DNA of 64,000 bases from Hymenobacter edaphi (GCF_003258365.1 NZ_QHKM01000001.1:1488001-1552000); one strand, 5' to 3'; shown: positions 15,475 through 24,686, numbered from the stretch's first letter. Made by a program: numbers and translations. Notes: generated by a model not told the origin, from the letters alone.

Positions 15475-15571
15475 GCCCCCCGGTCAGTTGCATTTGATAG
15501 GAGTTTTTGTATATTGAAGGAGAACTGAGTGGTTACTCACCTTCCTTCGTTTCACCAAAAAATTCCTGCGT

Positions 15572-16123
15572 ATGCGACTGATCCTATTGGGCCTTCTGCT
15601 GCTGAGTTCCGTCGCGGGACGGGCCCAGACAATTGGCAAGCACTACACCTTCGAGGCCATCGACCGGCAGATCGAGGGCAAGGTGCAGGTTAGCTACGCG
15701 CTGGACCGGCAGGGCCGCGTCATCCCGGATTCGACGCGGGTGCTGCAGGGCCTGGGCTACGGCCTCGACGCGCGGGCGGTGCAGGTCATCAACGACCCGG
15801 CCACCCTGGTGATACCGCCCACCGCACTGGCTCTGGCCCGCCGCAGCGAGCAGCCCGCCCGCTTCACGGCCCCGGTGGTGTTTGCCCTGAAAGACCTCAG
15901 CCCGCGCGACTGGTCGGATTACTACGTGCTGAAGGGCGACAAGGCCCTGGCCGAGGCCAACCCCGCCCGCGCCCTGAGCTACTACGACCTGGCCCTGGGC
16001 CGCTACAAGAAAAACGGGCAGGCCTGCGCCGGCATGGCCAAGGCCTTCACCAGCCAGGGCAAGCCCGAAGAAGCGGCCAAATACACCGAGTTGGCCAACA
16101 AGTACAGCATGGCCGTGCGCTGA
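15572..16123 (+). CDS. exported TonB-C-like and TPR protein
   Basis: A 183-residue protein with a signal peptide (MRLILLGLLLLSSVAGRAQ). Residues 25-100 resemble the C-terminal fold of TonB (VSYALDRQGRVIPDSTRVLQGLGYGLDARAVQVI), which in Bacteroidota often occurs in small stand-alone periplasmic proteins. Residues 120-180 form one to two TPR-like helical pairs (DKALAEANPARALSYYDLALGRYKKNGQACAGMAKA). A role in protein contacts in the periplasm is likely. A terminator follows directly. Confidence 0.7.
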   Translation: MRLILLGLLLLSSVAGRAQTIGKHYTFEAIDRQIEGKVQVSYALDRQGRVIPDSTRVLQGLGYGLDARAVQVINDPATLVIPPTALALARRSEQPARFTAPVVFALKDLSPRDWSDYYVLKGDKALAEANPARALSYYDLALGRYKKNGQACAGMAKAFTSQGKPEEAAKYTELANKYSMAVR

Positions 16124-16150
16124 GTCCGGCCGCCGAAGTAACGTTGAGAA

Positions 16151-16189
16151 GCCGCGGGCTGCCCTACTTCGGGGCAGCCCGCGGCGTTT
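16151..16189 (+). terminator. intrinsic terminator
   Basis: A perfect 13-bp GC-rich stem (16151-16163 with 16173-16185) with a T run, 27 nt after the stop of the TonB-C/TPR gene. Confidence 0.8.
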
Positions 16190-16345
16190 TGCGGGCCGGG
16201 GCTGCGGCGGGCAGCCGGCCCCCCCCCCCGGGCGCGGCGACGCCGCCCTGAATTCAGCCGCCCGGCAACAAAGCGCGTACTCAGGAAGTTGCCCCTTGGA
16301 ACGGCCGGCGCCACCCGGCCCGTGTTGCACTTCGTTTCCACCCTT

Positions 16346-16975
16346 ATGCAGCTACACCTCGACAGCCTCATTTTCGACCTCGACGGCACGCTCTGGGATG
16401 CCTCGGCCACCGTCGCGCAGGGCTTCCGCCAGGCCCGCCAGCGCGTCAGCTACGTGCACAGCGACATCACGGCGGCGGCGGTGCAGGCCGTCACGGGCCA
16501 GCCCTACCCGGTGGTGTACGAGCGGCTGTTTCCGTACCTGACGGCCGAGCAGCGCGAGGAATTCCGCCACATCTGCGCCCGCGAGGAGTTGCTCAGCGCC
16601 CGGCAGCAGGGCGGGGAGCCGTACCCGCAGCTGCAGCCCACGCTGGAGTACCTGGCCGCCAAGTACCGCCTGTTCATCGTCAGCAACTGCCAGCAGGGCT
16701 ACATTGAAGCGTTTCTGGCTCATACCCAGACGGGCCGCTACTTCGAGGGCCACACCTGCTTCGGGGCGCGGCAGCAGCCCAAGGCCGACAACGTGCGCGC
16801 CCTCATCCGCCACTTCGGCCTGCGCCACCCGGCCTACGTGGGCGATACCGAGGGCGACTACCTCGCCGCCCGCGCCAACGACATTCCCTTTGTCTTTGCC
16901 GCCTACGGCTTCGGGGAGGTGCCCGGGTTTGAGGCCCGCATCGAGCAGCTCGGCGACTTGCAGCAACTGCTGTAG
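16346..16975 (+). CDS. HAD-family phosphatase
   Basis: A 209-residue HAD hydrolase. Motif I is FDLDGTLWD (nucleophile Asp11, acid Asp13), motif II is IVSNCQQG, motif III Lys is in QPKADNV, and motif IV is YVGDTEGDYLAA. The cap sits between motifs I and II (C1 type), as in phosphoglycolate phosphatase-like enzymes. The substrate is unknown. The ATG at 16346 is chosen because it puts the beta strand directly before motif I. Confidence 0.88.
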   Translation: MQLHLDSLIFDLDGTLWDASATVAQGFRQARQRVSYVHSDITAAAVQAVTGQPYPVVYERLFPYLTAEQREEFRHICAREELLSARQQGGEPYPQLQPTLEYLAAKYRLFIVSNCQQGYIEAFLAHTQTGRYFEGHTCFGARQQPKADNVRALIRHFGLRHPAYVGDTEGDYLAARANDIPFVFAAYGFGEVPGFEARIEQLGDLQQLL

Positions 16976-16989
16976 GGCGGAGCTGCCCG

Positions 16990-17409
16990 TTACGCAAACC
17001 AGGATAGCCCGTAGCTGAACCACAGTTTCTGCCCGTCGACAAGTTGCAGCAGGTTTTTCAGCGCTTCGGACACGAATACGTCATTTTCGGGCCCGCTGCT
17101 CCGGATGAGCGGGCGGGGTTCTTTGCTTTGCCAGATTTCCGCCGCCGAAGCTTCGTCGCGGATGGTGGCTTCGAGGTACTGGTGCCACTGCCGCTGGCGT
17201 ACCTGGTCGGCAATGACTACCGGGGTCAGTTGCAGCTGGGCCCCGGTGCTCCGCAGGGCGCCTTCGTATTTGCGGTGGATGAGCACGTAGTCGGAGTTGG
17301 TGAGCAAGTCGCCCGGTTCACCCGCTTCCACCACCCGAAATGCATAAGCGCCGGTGCGCCAGAGGCGCAGGCCGGATGCGTTGCGGGCGGAAACGTGCCA
17401 GAGGGCCAT
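16990..17409 (-). CDS. hypothetical protein
   Basis: A 139-residue soluble protein with no signal peptide or known motif. It begins MALWHVSARNASGLRLWRTG, contains a strand-like YVLIHRKYEGALRSTGAQLQLTPVVIADQ segment, and ends in a Leu-rich helix with LWFSYGLSW. Codon use matches its neighbours. It ends 15 bases from the convergent HAD gene. The function is unknown. Confidence 0.55.
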   Translation of the reverse strand: MALWHVSARNASGLRLWRTGAYAFRVVEAGEPGDLLTNSDYVLIHRKYEGALRSTGAQLQLTPVVIADQVRQRQWHQYLEATIRDEASAAEIWQSKEPRPLIRSSGPENDVFVSEALKNLLQLVDGQKLWFSYGLSWFA

Positions 17410-17474
17410 ACGATGGGGTAGTTGAGCGCCGTGAAAGTAGCGGCGGCCTACATGCACCGCCCGCAGGGCGGCTG

Positions 17475-18251
17475 TTACTGCGCTTTGAACGTCTCCCAGC
17501 CCAGCTTCAGAATGATGGCGCAGACGACCACCAGGAACAGTACCCGCACGAAGCCCACGCCCTGCCGAAGCGCCAGCCGGGCCCCGAGGGCCGAGCCGAG
17601 CATGTTGCAGGCGGCCATGGGCAGGGCCACGGGCCAGATTATCTGGCCCGTGTAGGCGAAATAGGCCAGGCTGCTCAGGTTGGTGGCCAGGTTCACCAGC
17701 TTCGACGAGGCCGAGGCGCTGAGGAAGTTGTAGCCGAACAGGCCGACGAAGGCGAAGAGCAGAAACGAGCCGGTGCCGGGCCCGAAAAAGCCGTCGTAGA
17801 AGCCGATGACCAGGCCCACGGCCACCCCGTAGAGCGGCTCTTTGCGCTCCGGCAGGCGCGGGGCGTGAATGGCGCCGAAATCCTTGCGCCAGAAGGTGTA
17901 GATGGCAATGAGCACCAGCAGCCCGAGCACCAGCGGCCGCAGCAGCTCGGTGGGCAGCAGGCTCACCACCCGCGCGCCCAGAAACGAAAATACGCCCGCC
18001 GTGACGGCCGCCGCGCCCACCGCCCGCCAGCGCACCGGCACCTGCCCGGCGTAGCGCCGCAGGGCCACCGCCGTGCCCGCCGCCGACGACACCTTGCCCG
18101 TGCCCAGCACCGTGGGCACCGGTACGCCCGGCAGCAGCAGCAGCATGGCCGGCAGCTGAATCAGCCCGCCGCCGCCCACTATCGAATCAATAAACCCGGC
18201 CAGAAAGGCAAAAGCGCACAGCAGCGCCAGCGTCGCGTCAAGAAACTCCAT
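17475..18251 (-). CDS. TauE/SafE (YfcA-like) anion exporter
   Basis: A 258-residue inner-membrane protein with about eight helices. The N-terminal Gly motif GFIDSIVGGGGLIQLPAML and its internal repeat GFYDGFFGPGTGSFLLF define the TauE/SafE family, whose members export sulfite, sulfoacetate or other organic anions. The substrate is not evident. TATCTTCG lies 9 nt upstream of the ATG, and a 12-copy 8-bp tandem repeat begins 30 nt upstream, so copy number could influence expression. Confidence 0.9.
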   Translation of the reverse strand: MEFLDATLALLCAFAFLAGFIDSIVGGGGLIQLPAMLLLLPGVPVPTVLGTGKVSSAAGTAVALRRYAGQVPVRWRAVGAAAVTAGVFSFLGARVVSLLPTELLRPLVLGLLVLIAIYTFWRKDFGAIHAPRLPERKEPLYGVAVGLVIGFYDGFFGPGTGSFLLFAFVGLFGYNFLSASASSKLVNLATNLSSLAYFAYTGQIIWPVALPMAACNMLGSALGARLALRQGVGFVRVLFLVVVCAIILKLGWETFKAQ

Positions 18252-18260
18252 AAGAGGCGG

Positions 18261-18268
18261 CGAAGATA
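18261..18268 (-). promoter_or_regulatory. -7 element TATCTTCG of TauE/SafE gene
   Basis: On the minus strand TATCTTCG differs from TAnnTTTG at one base and ends 9 nt before the ATG. The 8-bp tandem repeat at 18281-18379 would cover the -33 position. Confidence 0.4.
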
Positions 18269-18280
18269 AGCGCTGACGCA

Positions 18281-18379
18281 GGTGGTGAGGTGGTGAGGTG
18301 GTGAGGTGGTGAGGTGGTGAGGTGGTGAGGTGGTGAGGTGGTGAGGTGGTGAGGTGGTGAGGTGGTGAGGTGGTGAGGT
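18281..18379. repeat. 8-bp tandem repeat, 12 copies (GGTGGTGA)
   Basis: Twelve perfect copies of GGTGGTGA plus three bases. The unit is not a multiple of three and lies between genes, directly upstream of the TauE/SafE gene. A related 8-bp unit, TGGTGAGT, is repeated five times at 60854-60893. Such arrays change copy number by slippage. The rest of the gap up to 18648 shows no gene. Confidence 0.97.
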
Positions 18380-18660
18380 AAGGGTACTTGCTGGTTCGGG
18401 TTGGGTTTCGTTTGCGCAGCGCGGGGCCCGATTAATGGCTTCAGGATGCGGGGAAGCTGTTTGAGTTAATCATTGTCAGCGGCCAGCGTGGTGCCAAGCT
18501 GCCTACACCTGCGTCTGCTCGTTGAGCGAAACCGGCCAACGACGAAACGTGGGGTTGCGTCGCTACAGCTTGCTGACCCATTTTGCACAAACTCAAACCG
18601 CGGGGCGGCCCCCGGCGGGCGGTGACGTGCCGGAATGGGTTTCTCTGCTTTCTTTGCCGG

Positions 18661-18924
18661 ATGCCTCGTCCTTTTCTCCCTAGCGGTTTGCTGTATTGGC
18701 TGGCGGCTCTGGCTTCGGCCGTGGCGCTGGGACTGGCCGTGGTCAATGGCGCCGCCTGGTCGCGCGTGCTCATCTTCGCCTCGCTGGTGGTCATTTTCGG
18801 GGTGCTGGGCCGGTTTCCGGTTACGGCCGGGCGGCCGCGCTGGGCCACGCTGCTGGCCGGCGCCCTGATGCTGCTGGCCCTGGGCCTGCTGGTGCTGCGC
18901 CTGACGGGGCAGGTAAGCGCGTAG
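18661..18924 (+). CDS. small membrane protein
   Basis: An 87-residue protein with three hydrophobic segments: LLYWLAALASAVALGLAVV, VLIFASLVVIFGVLG and WATLLAGALMLLALGLLVL. It has no recognised family. TTTCTTTG ends 4 nt before the ATG, close to the local -7 motif, which supports this start. The next gene begins 44 nt later on the same strand. Confidence 0.6.
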   Translation: MPRPFLPSGLLYWLAALASAVALGLAVVNGAAWSRVLIFASLVVIFGVLGRFPVTAGRPRWATLLAGALMLLALGLLVLRLTGQVSA

Positions 18925-18968
18925 GCGCCGTATTTTTACCGGCCGCCGGTACCGGGCGGCTTCTCCGC

Positions 18969-20042
18969 ATGCGTTACCTGCTCTGCCTGCTGCTCAGCGC
19001 GGCCATTCTCCCGGCGCGGGCGCAGCGCCGCCTGCCCGGCGACACTTCCGACGAGCCGACCATCCGGCCCTACCAGCCGGCCGACCACGCCGTGCGCGGC
19101 CCGGTGGCCGCCGTGACCGTGCGCGACTCGGCCCTGACGGCCGAGCAGACGTTCTACAACTCCCTCGGCCTGACCCGCTACACCTTCGACCGCCGCGGCC
19201 GCCTGCGCCGGCGGGAGGCGCTGCGCCGCGACACCCGCCGGCCCACGGCCGAATGGCGCTACGACGCCCGCGGCCGCCTGCTGCAGCGCCGCCTCGTGGC
19301 CGATCAGGGGCACTTCACCCGCTATCAGTACCTCGACCGGCAGCGGCGGCGCCTCACGCTGCTGTACGCGCCCGATTCCACGGCGCTCAGCCGCACCGTG
19401 GATACCTTCGACCGGCACGCGCGCCTGCTGCGCTCCGAAACCTTCCGGGCCGACGGGCAGCTGACCAGTTCGACGACTTACCGCTACGACCAGGCCGGGC
19501 AGCTGGCCGAACAGCTGTTCCGCAACACGGCGCGGGGCGCGGGCCTCACGAATGCCCTCGGGCCGACGCCGACGTTTACGCCCTGGCCCAACGATACGCT
19601 GCGCTACTACACCACCTACGACTGGCACCGGCGGCCCGTCAGCCAGGCCTGGTACCGCAACGGGCAGCTGCAGCGGCTGCTGGCCTACTCCACCCACGGC
19701 GACACCAGCCTGGTGCGCAGCGTGCGCCTGGCCGGGCCCCTGCTCGACGCCCACCCGCCCATCCGGGAAGTGTATACCGCCGGTGCTACCCGCCTGGAGC
19801 GCAACCACTACTTCGGCCCGCGCCACCCGGCCGACAGCGTCCGGGCCCACCAAATCCACTGGACGCGGGTGCAGGACGACGTGCTCCGGGAGTCGGGCTA
19901 CCTGCTCGACGGCGTGGAGCAGGAACGCCGGCGCTACAGCTACACGGAGGAGCACGACGCCCGCGGCAACTGGGTGCGGCGCACGTTCCTGGTCGACGGC
20001 CGGCCGCGGCGCCTGCAGCTGCGCACCATCGAGTACCGCTGA
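18969..20042 (+). CDS. exported YD/RHS-repeat-like protein
   Basis: A 357-residue protein with a signal peptide (LLCLLLSAAILPARAQ). The mature part is a series of short beta repeats of the form Y(R/D)YDxxGRLxxR, such as TRYTFDRRGRLRRRE, EWRYDARGRLLQRR and TTYRYDQAGQLAEQ, as in YD/RHS or MORN-like repeats. It has no toxin-like C-terminal domain and is far shorter than RHS toxins. It may be a surface or periplasmic repeat protein. The C-terminus lacks a clear T9SS domain. Confidence 0.7.
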   Translation: MRYLLCLLLSAAILPARAQRRLPGDTSDEPTIRPYQPADHAVRGPVAAVTVRDSALTAEQTFYNSLGLTRYTFDRRGRLRRREALRRDTRRPTAEWRYDARGRLLQRRLVADQGHFTRYQYLDRQRRRLTLLYAPDSTALSRTVDTFDRHARLLRSETFRADGQLTSSTTYRYDQAGQLAEQLFRNTARGAGLTNALGPTPTFTPWPNDTLRYYTTYDWHRRPVSQAWYRNGQLQRLLAYSTHGDTSLVRSVRLAGPLLDAHPPIREVYTAGATRLERNHYFGPRHPADSVRAHQIHWTRVQDDVLRESGYLLDGVEQERRRYSYTEEHDARGNWVRRTFLVDGRPRRLQLRTIEYR

Positions 20043-20191
20043 GGCCGGGCGCCCGGCGGGCCCGATCAAACAAAAGCGGGGCGCTGCCGGTCATTCCTAC
20101 TGTTTCGGTGCTGATACCACCGGCCAGACCGCCCGCTGCCGCGGCGGCCCGTATGTGCTTACCGGCCCGTTCACCGGCCATTCTGCCTGCT

Positions 20192-21232
20192 ATGCCCCAC
20201 CCTTCCGCCCCGGCGGCTTCCTCCCGCCTCGTGGCCCTGCTGGCCCGCGTCGGCATCGACTGGTTTTTGCTCGGCCTGATCCTGGCCGTTACGCTGGCGT
20301 ACCTGCGCCCCGGCATCGGCAGCGACGCCAGCCCGGTGCCCTGGGACCGGCTGCTGACCTTCGGGGTAGCGCTGGTGTTTTTCTTTTACGGGCTGCGCCT
20401 GAGCCCCGAAAGCCTGCGCACCGGCATGCGCAACTGGCGGCTGCACCTGCTGGTGCAGGCCAGCACCTTTCTGCTGTTTCCGCTGATCGGGCTGGCCATC
20501 CGGCCGCTGTTCGGGGCCGATGCGGCGAGCGTGACGCTGTGGAGCAGCATTTTCTACCTCTGCACGGTGCCCAGCACGGTGTCTACCTCGGTGGTGATGG
20601 TGTCGGTGGCGGGCGGCAACCTACCGGCGGCCATCTTCAACGCCAGCATTTCCAGCCTGATCGGCCTGGTGATGACGCCGCTGTGGGTGAGCCTGGTGCT
20701 GCACACCGGCGCGGCGGGCGGCGGCCACCTCGGCCCCCTGGTGCTCGATCTGGTGCTGCAGGTGGTGGCGCCGGTGGGCCTGGGGTTGCTGCTGCACCGC
20801 CGCTTCGGGGCCTGGGCCGAGGCCCGCAAGGGCCAGCTGCGCAAGTTCGACCAAGTCATCATCCTAGTGCTGGTGTACACCTCGTTCTGCGAGTCCTTTG
20901 CCCGCAACGTGTTCCGCGACTACAGCTGGGGCGACCTGCTGGGCCTGGCCGCGGGCATGGTGGCGCTGTTTTTGGCCGTGCTCGGGCTTATTACCCTGGC
21001 CAGCCGCCTGTTCGGCTTTGCCCCGGAAGACCGGGTCACGGCCGTGTTCTGCGGCTCCAAGAAGTCCCTGGTGCACGGCTCGGTACTGGCCAAGATTCTC
21101 TTCGCCGGCACTGTGGCCTCGGGCGCGCTGCTGCTGCCGCTGATGCTCTACCACGCCCTGCAGATCATCCTGGCCAGCATCATTGCCCAGCGCGTGGGGC
21201 AGCGCATGGCGGCCCGGCCGGCCGCGGCCTGA
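20192..21232 (+). CDS. SBF-like (bile acid:sodium symporter-like) transporter
   Basis: A 346-residue membrane protein with about ten helices. It matches the SBF-like family (YfeH, Rch1): FFYGLRLSPESL, LCTVPSTVSTSVVM and the C-terminal FCGSKKSLVHGSVLAK, which places charged residues between crossing helices. The transported solute is unknown. The ATG at 20192 is followed by a Pro/Ser/Ala-rich cytoplasmic start and then the first helix. The frame is open far upstream, but that part is shadow sequence over the YD-repeat gene. Confidence 0.88.
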   Translation: MPHPSAPAASSRLVALLARVGIDWFLLGLILAVTLAYLRPGIGSDASPVPWDRLLTFGVALVFFFYGLRLSPESLRTGMRNWRLHLLVQASTFLLFPLIGLAIRPLFGADAASVTLWSSIFYLCTVPSTVSTSVVMVSVAGGNLPAAIFNASISSLIGLVMTPLWVSLVLHTGAAGGGHLGPLVLDLVLQVVAPVGLGLLLHRRFGAWAEARKGQLRKFDQVIILVLVYTSFCESFARNVFRDYSWGDLLGLAAGMVALFLAVLGLITLASRLFGFAPEDRVTAVFCGSKKSLVHGSVLAKILFAGTVASGALLLPLMLYHALQIILASIIAQRVGQRMAARPAAA

Positions 21233-21297
21233 ATTGCCCGCCGGCGCTGGCCCCGGCACCACATGTACATGCGGTAGCGGCGCGGGCAGGCACGCGG

Positions 21298-21305
21298 TAG
21301 CTTTG
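21298..21305 (+). promoter_or_regulatory. -7 element TAGCTTTG
   Basis: An exact match to TAnnTTTG, 28 nt before the ATG at 21334. The -33 side is GC-rich and weak. Confidence 0.45.
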
Positions 21306-21333
21306 TCCTACCGCTCCTTCTGCCTGCTCCGCT

Positions 21334-22713
21334 ATGTTCAAACTTACGCTCCCGTTTCCCGCGCGCCGCTGGCTGCTGGCGCTGCTCTGGCCGCTGCTGC
21401 ACCTGGCCCCGGCGGCCCAAGCTCAGCGCTTCTGGCTGACCACCCCCGCCTTTCCCGAAGGCCCCAAAACCGGCCTGGTCGCCCTCAGCGACTCGGTGCT
21501 GTGCACGGCCGTGGGCCCAGGCATCCTGCGCACCGCCAGCCAGGGGCGCTCCTGGACGCTGGCGTTGCGTGCCCGCGGCATCACGGCCTTTTACACCACC
21601 CGTAGCGGCCTGCTGCTGGCCGGCGGCCTGGGCCGAATCTACCGCAGCCCCGACGCCGGCCTGAGCTGGGACTCCGTGGCGCTGCCCTCGCCCTACCCCG
21701 TGGCGGCCTTCGTGGAAACGCCCGCCGGCGGGCTGCTGGCGGGCGTGGGCGTGCTCGATGCCATCGACGGCTTTCTGGGCGGGGGCGTGTTCTTCTCGGC
21801 CGACCACGGCCAGAGCTGGGCGGCCCGCAACAACGGCCTGGGCGCCGGGCGGTTCGTCAACCAGCTGGCGGCCGACCGCACCGGGCGCCTGTTCCTGAGC
21901 GTGGCCGACGACGATGCGGCCAACGGGCCCGGCCTTTACCTTTCCGCCGACAACGGCCTGAACTGGCAGCGGCTGGCCGTGCACGTCGGCCGCGGCTTCG
22001 CCCCCCTGACGGTGTACCAGGTGACGGCCCTGGCGGTGCGCCCGCAGCAGGACTCGCTGCTGCTGAGCTTTACCGGCTCCGGCGGCAACTTCGGGGTGGC
22101 GCTGAACCTGACCAAAAGCCTGGCCGACCTGACCAACGGGGCGGCCCTCTGGACGGTGCAGCCCGCCCTGTTCAGCTCGTGGTGGTGGGACGGCACGGTG
22201 CTCAACCGCGTCCACTTCGCCCGCAACGGCGACTGGTACAGCTCCTGCACCGGCAGCGTCAACACCGGCGGCACGCTCGTTTCGCAGGACCAGGGCCGCT
22301 CCTGGAAGCGCGTGCGCCAGGGGCTGGGCCTCGACGCCGGCGGCCGCCGCGGCCCGCAGTTTTTCGCCGAAGCGTCGGACGGCAAGCTGCTGATGGTGCA
22401 GCACCGCGACGAGCGCGTGTACTGGACCGACGCCAGCCTGGTCACGGCGGCCCGCCCGCCCCGCGCCGCCGGGCCGCCGCTGACGCTCTACCCCAACCCC
22501 GCCGGCGACGTCGCGCACCTCGCCCTGCCGGCCGGCCCGGCGCTGCGCACGCTCACCCTGTTCGACCTCGAAGGCCGGCGGGTGCGCGCATTTCCGCTGC
22601 CCACCCGCCCCCCGTCGGCCCTCGACCTGCGCGGCCTGGCCGCCGGCGTGTACGTGGTGGCCGCCACCCGGGCCGATGGGCAGGTGCTGCGCCAGCGCCT
22701 GGTGAAGCACTAA
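21334..22713 (+). CDS. secreted beta-propeller (BNR) protein, T9SS cargo
   Basis: A 459-residue exported protein. The signal peptide ends AAQAQ. The body has sialidase-type BNR repeats with SxDxGxSW: SPDAGLSWDS, SADHGQSWAA, SADNGLNWQR and SQDQGRSWKR, which fold as a beta-propeller. The last 75 residues (LTLYPNPAGDVAHL to YVVAATRADGQVLRQRLVKH) are a type A type IX secretion sorting domain, so the protein should be exported across the outer membrane and cut or anchored. No sialidase active site was identified; related proteins are described as photosystem-stability-like or Ycf48-like. The function is unknown. Confidence 0.88.
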   Translation: MFKLTLPFPARRWLLALLWPLLHLAPAAQAQRFWLTTPAFPEGPKTGLVALSDSVLCTAVGPGILRTASQGRSWTLALRARGITAFYTTRSGLLLAGGLGRIYRSPDAGLSWDSVALPSPYPVAAFVETPAGGLLAGVGVLDAIDGFLGGGVFFSADHGQSWAARNNGLGAGRFVNQLAADRTGRLFLSVADDDAANGPGLYLSADNGLNWQRLAVHVGRGFAPLTVYQVTALAVRPQQDSLLLSFTGSGGNFGVALNLTKSLADLTNGAALWTVQPALFSSWWWDGTVLNRVHFARNGDWYSSCTGSVNTGGTLVSQDQGRSWKRVRQGLGLDAGGRRGPQFFAEASDGKLLMVQHRDERVYWTDASLVTAARPPRAAGPPLTLYPNPAGDVAHLALPAGPALRTLTLFDLEGRRVRAFPLPTRPPSALDLRGLAAGVYVVAATRADGQVLRQRLVKH

Positions 22714-22895
22714 GCGGCGCGTCCCGTTTTGCACTGCGCTGCTCGCCTCGCCGGGCTCGGCCCGGCCGCCCTCGGCCCGAAACCGTTGTGGCTGAGTTAG
22801 CGCCACTTACCCGACCGGGCCTGGGCACGGCTTGGACACTTTCGCGGCATTTGGTACTTTTACGGTCTTTCCCCTCTGCCATTTCCGGTTTTCCC

Positions 22896-23351
22896 ATGAA
22901 GCATTACCTGCTCCTGCTGGCCCTCACGCTGGGCCTGCTCGGCACCGCCGCCGCCCAGACGCCCACCAAGGATTTGTTTAAGGCCGTGATGAAAAACGAC
23001 GCGGCTTCCGCCGAAACCCTGCTGGCCGGGGGCGCCGACGCTAACGCTGCCATCGAGGTGATGCCCGGTTTTCGCACTACCTTCCTTATCACCGCTGCCA
23101 CCAACGGCAATTTGAACATTGTCAAGTCGCTGGTGCAGCACAAAGCCCAGGTAAACGCCAAGGACGCTGGCAACGAAACGGCCCTGATTGCCGCCGCCAC
23201 CCTCGGCAACAAGGCCATTGTGGAGTACCTGCTGCAGAACGGGGCCGACGTAAAAGCCGCCGACGGCCAGGGTGCCACGCTGCTGGCCGCGGCCAAAGCC
23301 GGCGGCAACAAGGACGTCATTACCCTCATCGAGCAAAAGCTGAAAGGCTAA
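22896..23351 (+). CDS. exported ankyrin-repeat protein
   Basis: A 151-residue protein with a signal peptide (HYLLLLALTLGLLGTAAAQ) and three to four ankyrin repeats: LFKAVMKNDAASAETLLAGGADAN, FLITAATNGNLNIVKSLV, ALIAAATLGNKAIVEYLLQNGADV and TLLAAAKAGGNKDVITLIEQ. These form a scaffold for protein binding. The partner is unknown. A strong terminator lies 26 nt downstream. Confidence 0.88.
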   Translation: MKHYLLLLALTLGLLGTAAAQTPTKDLFKAVMKNDAASAETLLAGGADANAAIEVMPGFRTTFLITAATNGNLNIVKSLVQHKAQVNAKDAGNETALIAAATLGNKAIVEYLLQNGADVKAADGQGATLLAAAKAGGNKDVITLIEQKLKG

Positions 23352-23377
23352 GCGCCGCCCTGCGGACTGCTGCCGGC

Positions 23378-23408
23378 AACGGCCGGGCCACTCTGGCCCG
23401 GCCGTTTT
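23378..23408 (+). terminator. intrinsic terminator after ankyrin gene
   Basis: A perfect 13-bp stem (23378-23390 with 23394-23406), a 3-base loop, and TTTT at the end of the right arm. Confidence 0.8.
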
Positions 23409-23596
23409 GCGTTGGGGCGGCAGCCCCGGGTGTCCGGCCGGCGCGCATTTTCTTCCCGCCGCGCGCTGCTTCCTCCGGCCCGAGGCGCTGCAACGGCAGC
23501 GCGGCGGCCGTTGCGCGGGCACCCGCCGCGGGCGGGGCAGCTTTTCCAGCGCCTCTTCTTCCAGCGCAGCGCCGCCGGGCGCCGTGCCGGGCGCGG

Positions 23597-24568
23597 CTAC
23601 TGCGCCTTGCGCCCGGCTTTCACCTGCTCGTAGGCCACGCGCTGCAGCTGCCGGGCCACGTCGGGGCTCAGGCCGAGGTCGGCGGCGGCCTGTTCCCGGG
23701 GGCCGAGGCGGCGCGGGTCGCGGCCGGTAATCTGGGCGAAGAGCACGCAGGCATTGAGGTAGGCGCCCGCGTTGCCGGGGTGGTAATGGTCGGCGCCCCA
23801 GAGGTCGACTTTGCCGGCTTCGGGCGCGTAGGGGTTGCGCTGGGCCACGCCCTGCTGCACGGCGCGCAGCCAGGCGTCGCCGGCCGGGGCCACGGCCTTG
23901 ATGCGGCGATTCTGCCGGGCCAGGGCGTAGTAGCCGCGGTGCAGGTCCCGGGTCATCGAATCCAGGGGCAGGCCGTAGTAGGGCGCGGCGGCGGGGTACA
24001 CCTGGTCGGCGCGGGGCCAGGTCTGGTAGAGGAACACCCGGGCCCGGGGGTTGCGGGCGTGCACCAGCTGCTCCAGGCGGGTGGCGTAATCGGCAAACAG
24101 CGCGGGCTGGCCGCGGCGGCGCACGGGCAGCGGGCGGGTGCTGTACTCCTGCAGCACCACCGCGTCCCAGCCAGCGGGCCGGTCGATAACGCTGCGGGCG
24201 CTGTCGTGGTGAAACTGCAGCGTCTGCCCGCTGACGGCTTCCAGGTGCACCTCGTAGCGCAGGCCGGCTTCGGCGGTGAGCCGCTGGAAAATGCCCGCAA
24301 TGCCGCCCCAGGGCCCGGGCTCGTGGGCGTAGCGGGGGCGGCGCGGGTTGCCGGCGGGCAGGTTGTGGTTTTCGTCGGTGACGCCGGCCGCGTTGTACTG
24401 CAGCACCGGCTGGTACTTGCCGTGCGTGAAGCTGTTGCCCACGAAGAGGATGACCACCGGCCGCGGCGGGGCGGCGGGCGCGGCGGCCTGCCCCGGCCAG
24501 CTGGCCAGCAGCCCCAGGCCCCCCAGCCAGCGGCTCAGCCGCCGCCCTCGACCAAAAAACTCAAGCAT
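23597..24568 (-). CDS. exported SGNH/GDSL hydrolase
   Basis: A 323-residue protein with an N-terminal signal or anchor segment (LGGLGLLASWPGQAAA). The SGNH blocks are visible: block I is FVGNSFTHG (Ser nucleophile), the Gly block may be AVSGQTL, the Asn/Glu region is VVLQEYSTRPL, and block V is DHYHPGNAGAYLNA with the Asp-x-x-His dyad. This order fits the DUF4886-type SGNH hydrolases, which are mostly exported esterases or carbohydrate deacetylases. The substrate is unknown. Convergent with the ankyrin gene. Confidence 0.82.
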   Translation of the reverse strand: MLEFFGRGRRLSRWLGGLGLLASWPGQAAAPAAPPRPVVILFVGNSFTHGKYQPVLQYNAAGVTDENHNLPAGNPRRPRYAHEPGPWGGIAGIFQRLTAEAGLRYEVHLEAVSGQTLQFHHDSARSVIDRPAGWDAVVLQEYSTRPLPVRRRGQPALFADYATRLEQLVHARNPRARVFLYQTWPRADQVYPAAAPYYGLPLDSMTRDLHRGYYALARQNRRIKAVAPAGDAWLRAVQQGVAQRNPYAPEAGKVDLWGADHYHPGNAGAYLNACVLFAQITGRDPRRLGPREQAAADLGLSPDVARQLQRVAYEQVKAGRKAQ

Positions 24569-24686
24569 ACGTGCGGGAATAAGTGGAGCGCAAGTAAGCC
24601 AAAGCCGGCTGCTTTCCGGCCCGGGGCGGCGGGTGCCGGCTGTTGCTGCCCCGCGCCGGGCCCATCCGGGGCCGCCGCCCGGCCGC

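Noticed and set aside
18281-18379. Possible CRISPR array
   Set aside because: The units are 8 bp with no spacers, so it is a simple tandem repeat.
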